The position numbers and the translations under genes were made by a program. The notes under the pieces were generated by a model. The model had not been told where the DNA came from. It saw nothing but the letters and a program-made list of their open reading frames with translations, and searched no databases. From positions 1 to 8,384 of the forward strand of contig DNOQ01000385.1 in the NCBI GenBank assembly GCA_003501665.1: DNA of 8,384 nucleotides, read 5' to 3'. Below, one piece after another: positions 7,733 to 8,384 of this stretch (positions are counted from its first letter, which is position 1; each line of letters opens with the position of its first letter). The DNA comes from Bacteroidales bacterium (lineage in GTDB: Bacteria; Bacteroidota; Bacteroidia; Bacteroidales; VadinHA17).

Positions 7733-8182
7733 TTAAACGTTAGCATTATCGATTTCATTGATTATCGCCTGGAGTGCCTGCAGGAAACTGTTTTTGGAAT
7801 CAGGCTTTTGAAGCGCGACATTCAATATCTTATTTGATCTTAATTTTTTGATTATAGCATTACAGGCATCTGCATCAGCCTGAAGTTTCTTAAGAAACTC
7901 ACTCTGATTTATGATCCCTTCTTTTTTAAAATCGAGAAGTGAATTAAACTTCAGCTCCTCTTTCCGTGTTGCACCATTTTGTTCTTCAAACTCTACTTCA
8001 ACAGTTGGTTTGAAAAATGAAAAAACTTCATCAACGGTCTTTAGTCCCTTGACTGGTTCCAGTTTGGTAGGTTTGTTGGTAAGCTTCTGAATGAGAAGCG
8101 TTTTATTCGAAGAAATATTCGCAATTGCTTCGAATGATTGCTGGGGAACAAGTTGCCCCCCGATTTCGACTTCATTTATCAT
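7733..8182 (-). CDS. tssB: T6SS contractile sheath small subunit TssB
   Basis: This 149-residue protein is the small subunit of the sheath (VipA/TssB), which forms a tight heterodimer with TssC. It starts at ATG (8180-8182 complement) and ends in TAA. The N-terminal half is beta-rich, with a V-E-V-E-F strand (61-65), and is followed by KFNSLLDFKKEGIINQSEFL (78-97). This corresponds to the family stretch in which a beta strand and an F-x-S-L-x-D-F motif lead into the long helix. The C-terminal half is helical (about 94-118 and 131-146), as expected for the helix that packs against TssC. Its length is close to that of other TssB proteins. The gene is 28 nt downstream of the ClpV stop and 11 nt upstream of tssC. 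No Shine-Dalgarno site is visible before the ATG. Confidence 0.93.
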   Translation of the reverse strand: MINEVEIGGQLVPQQSFEAIANISSNKTLLIQKLTNKPTKLEPVKGLKTVDEVFSFFKPTVEVEFEEQNGATRKEELKFNSLLDFKKEGIINQSEFLKKLQADADACNAIIKKLRSNKILNVALQKPDSKNSFLQALQAIINEIDNANV

Positions 8183-8189
8183 AACTGTA

Positions 8190-8203
8190 TTATTTTAAAA
8201 TAA
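8190..8203. repeat. 14-bp perfect palindrome in the clpV-tssB spacer
   Basis: The sequence TTATTTTAAAATAA reads the same on both strands and fills half of the 28-nt gap between the ClpV stop and the tssB ATG, 8 to 21 bases upstream of that ATG. It is made only of A and T, so it is unlikely to act as a strong hairpin, but it could be a protein-binding site or simply keep the leader unstructured. In AT-rich spacers such palindromes can also arise by chance. Confidence 0.4.
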
Positions 8204-8210
8204 AAATTGA

Positions 8211-8384
8211 TTATTTGTTGTGATTAACTTTCCATACCAGTTCATCTTCACTGTTTAAATCAAGTAATAATCTGTCGGTGGCTTTTACTTCTCCTGAAAT
8301 GATCATGCGAGAGATCGGTCTTCTCAGATAATTGCGTATAACACCACTGACAGGCCTGGCTCCATATTTCGGGGAATATCCCAG
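8211..8384 (-). CDS. clpV (tssH): T6SS sheath-recycling ATPase ClpV/TssH, C-terminal end (5' part beyond window)
   Basis: A frame open from the right edge reads 57 residues and ends in TAA (8211-8213 complement). The fragment begins LGYSPKYGARPVSGVIRNYL and continues with RRPISRMIISGEV. This is the C-terminal small domain of the second AAA+ module of ClpB/ClpV ATPases. The G-A-R-P at fragment residues 8-11 is the sensor-2 motif, whose arginine contacts the bound nucleotide. ClpV pulls contracted TssB/TssC sheath apart so the subunits can be reused. ClpB and ClpV look alike in this domain; the choice of ClpV rests on the position directly upstream of tssB in the same direction. The Walker motifs and the N-terminal sheath-binding domain are outside the window. 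Confidence 0.88.
   Translation of the reverse strand: MGYSPKYGARPVSGVIRNYLRRPISRMIISGEVKATDRLLLDLNSEDELVWKVNHNK

Noticed and set aside
8183..8210. Possible terminator between clpV and tssB
   Set aside because: The only inverted repeat is pure A/T with no G/C stem, and the genes on both sides run the same way and belong to one system.
1..8384. tRNA, rRNA, CRISPR array, insertion sequence or attachment site
   Set aside because: Coding frames occupy almost the whole window, and I saw no spaced direct repeats, transposase motifs or tRNA-like cloverleaf in the short gaps.

Overview
This window is the core of a contractile type VI secretion system (T6SS) locus of the Bacteroidota kind (subtype iii). 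The DNA is AT-rich. Spacers between genes are short and A/T-rich, and most genes lack a Shine-Dalgarno sequence, which is usual in Bacteroidota. The tube protein (TssD), the sheath proteins, TssG and TssK all read like Bacteroidota versions. I cannot name a genus from the sequence.

Every gene is on the minus strand, so transcription runs from the right edge to the left edge. In that order the window holds: the last 57 codons of the sheath-recycling ATPase ClpV/TssH (8211-8384, cut by the window edge), small sheath subunit TssB (7733-8182), large sheath subunit TssC (6345-7721), tube protein TssD/Hcp (5906-6304), spike TssI/VgrG (3964-5880), then baseplate proteins TssE (3515-3952), TssF (1649-3505), TssG (741-1646) and the N-terminal 243 codons of TssK (1-729, cut by the left edge). 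TssK has no stop in the window and was found by translating the left end by hand; the ClpV tail was found the same way. Gaps between genes are 28, 11, 40, 25, 11, 9, 2 and 11 nt. No gap approaches 300 bases, and I see no RNA gene, mobile element, CRISPR array or clear terminator. The nine genes are probably one operon.

The genes work together as one injection machine. TssE, TssF, TssG and TssK form the baseplate around the VgrG spike. TssD rings stack into the inner tube behind the spike. TssB and TssC polymerise into the contractile sheath, and ClpV disassembles the contracted sheath. The membrane-anchoring part is not in the window. In subtype iii it is made by TssN/O/P/Q/R-type proteins rather than TssJLM, and such genes may lie left of TssK. 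No effector, immunity or PAAR gene lies between the genes seen here.

The system is a known one. The details most worth a second look are the two consecutive non-ATG starts (TTG for vgrG, GTG for tssE), the single Shine-Dalgarno-like site placed before the TTG start, the regular short-repeat needle of VgrG, a 40-nt AT-rich leader before hcp, and a 14-bp perfect palindrome between clpV and tssB.
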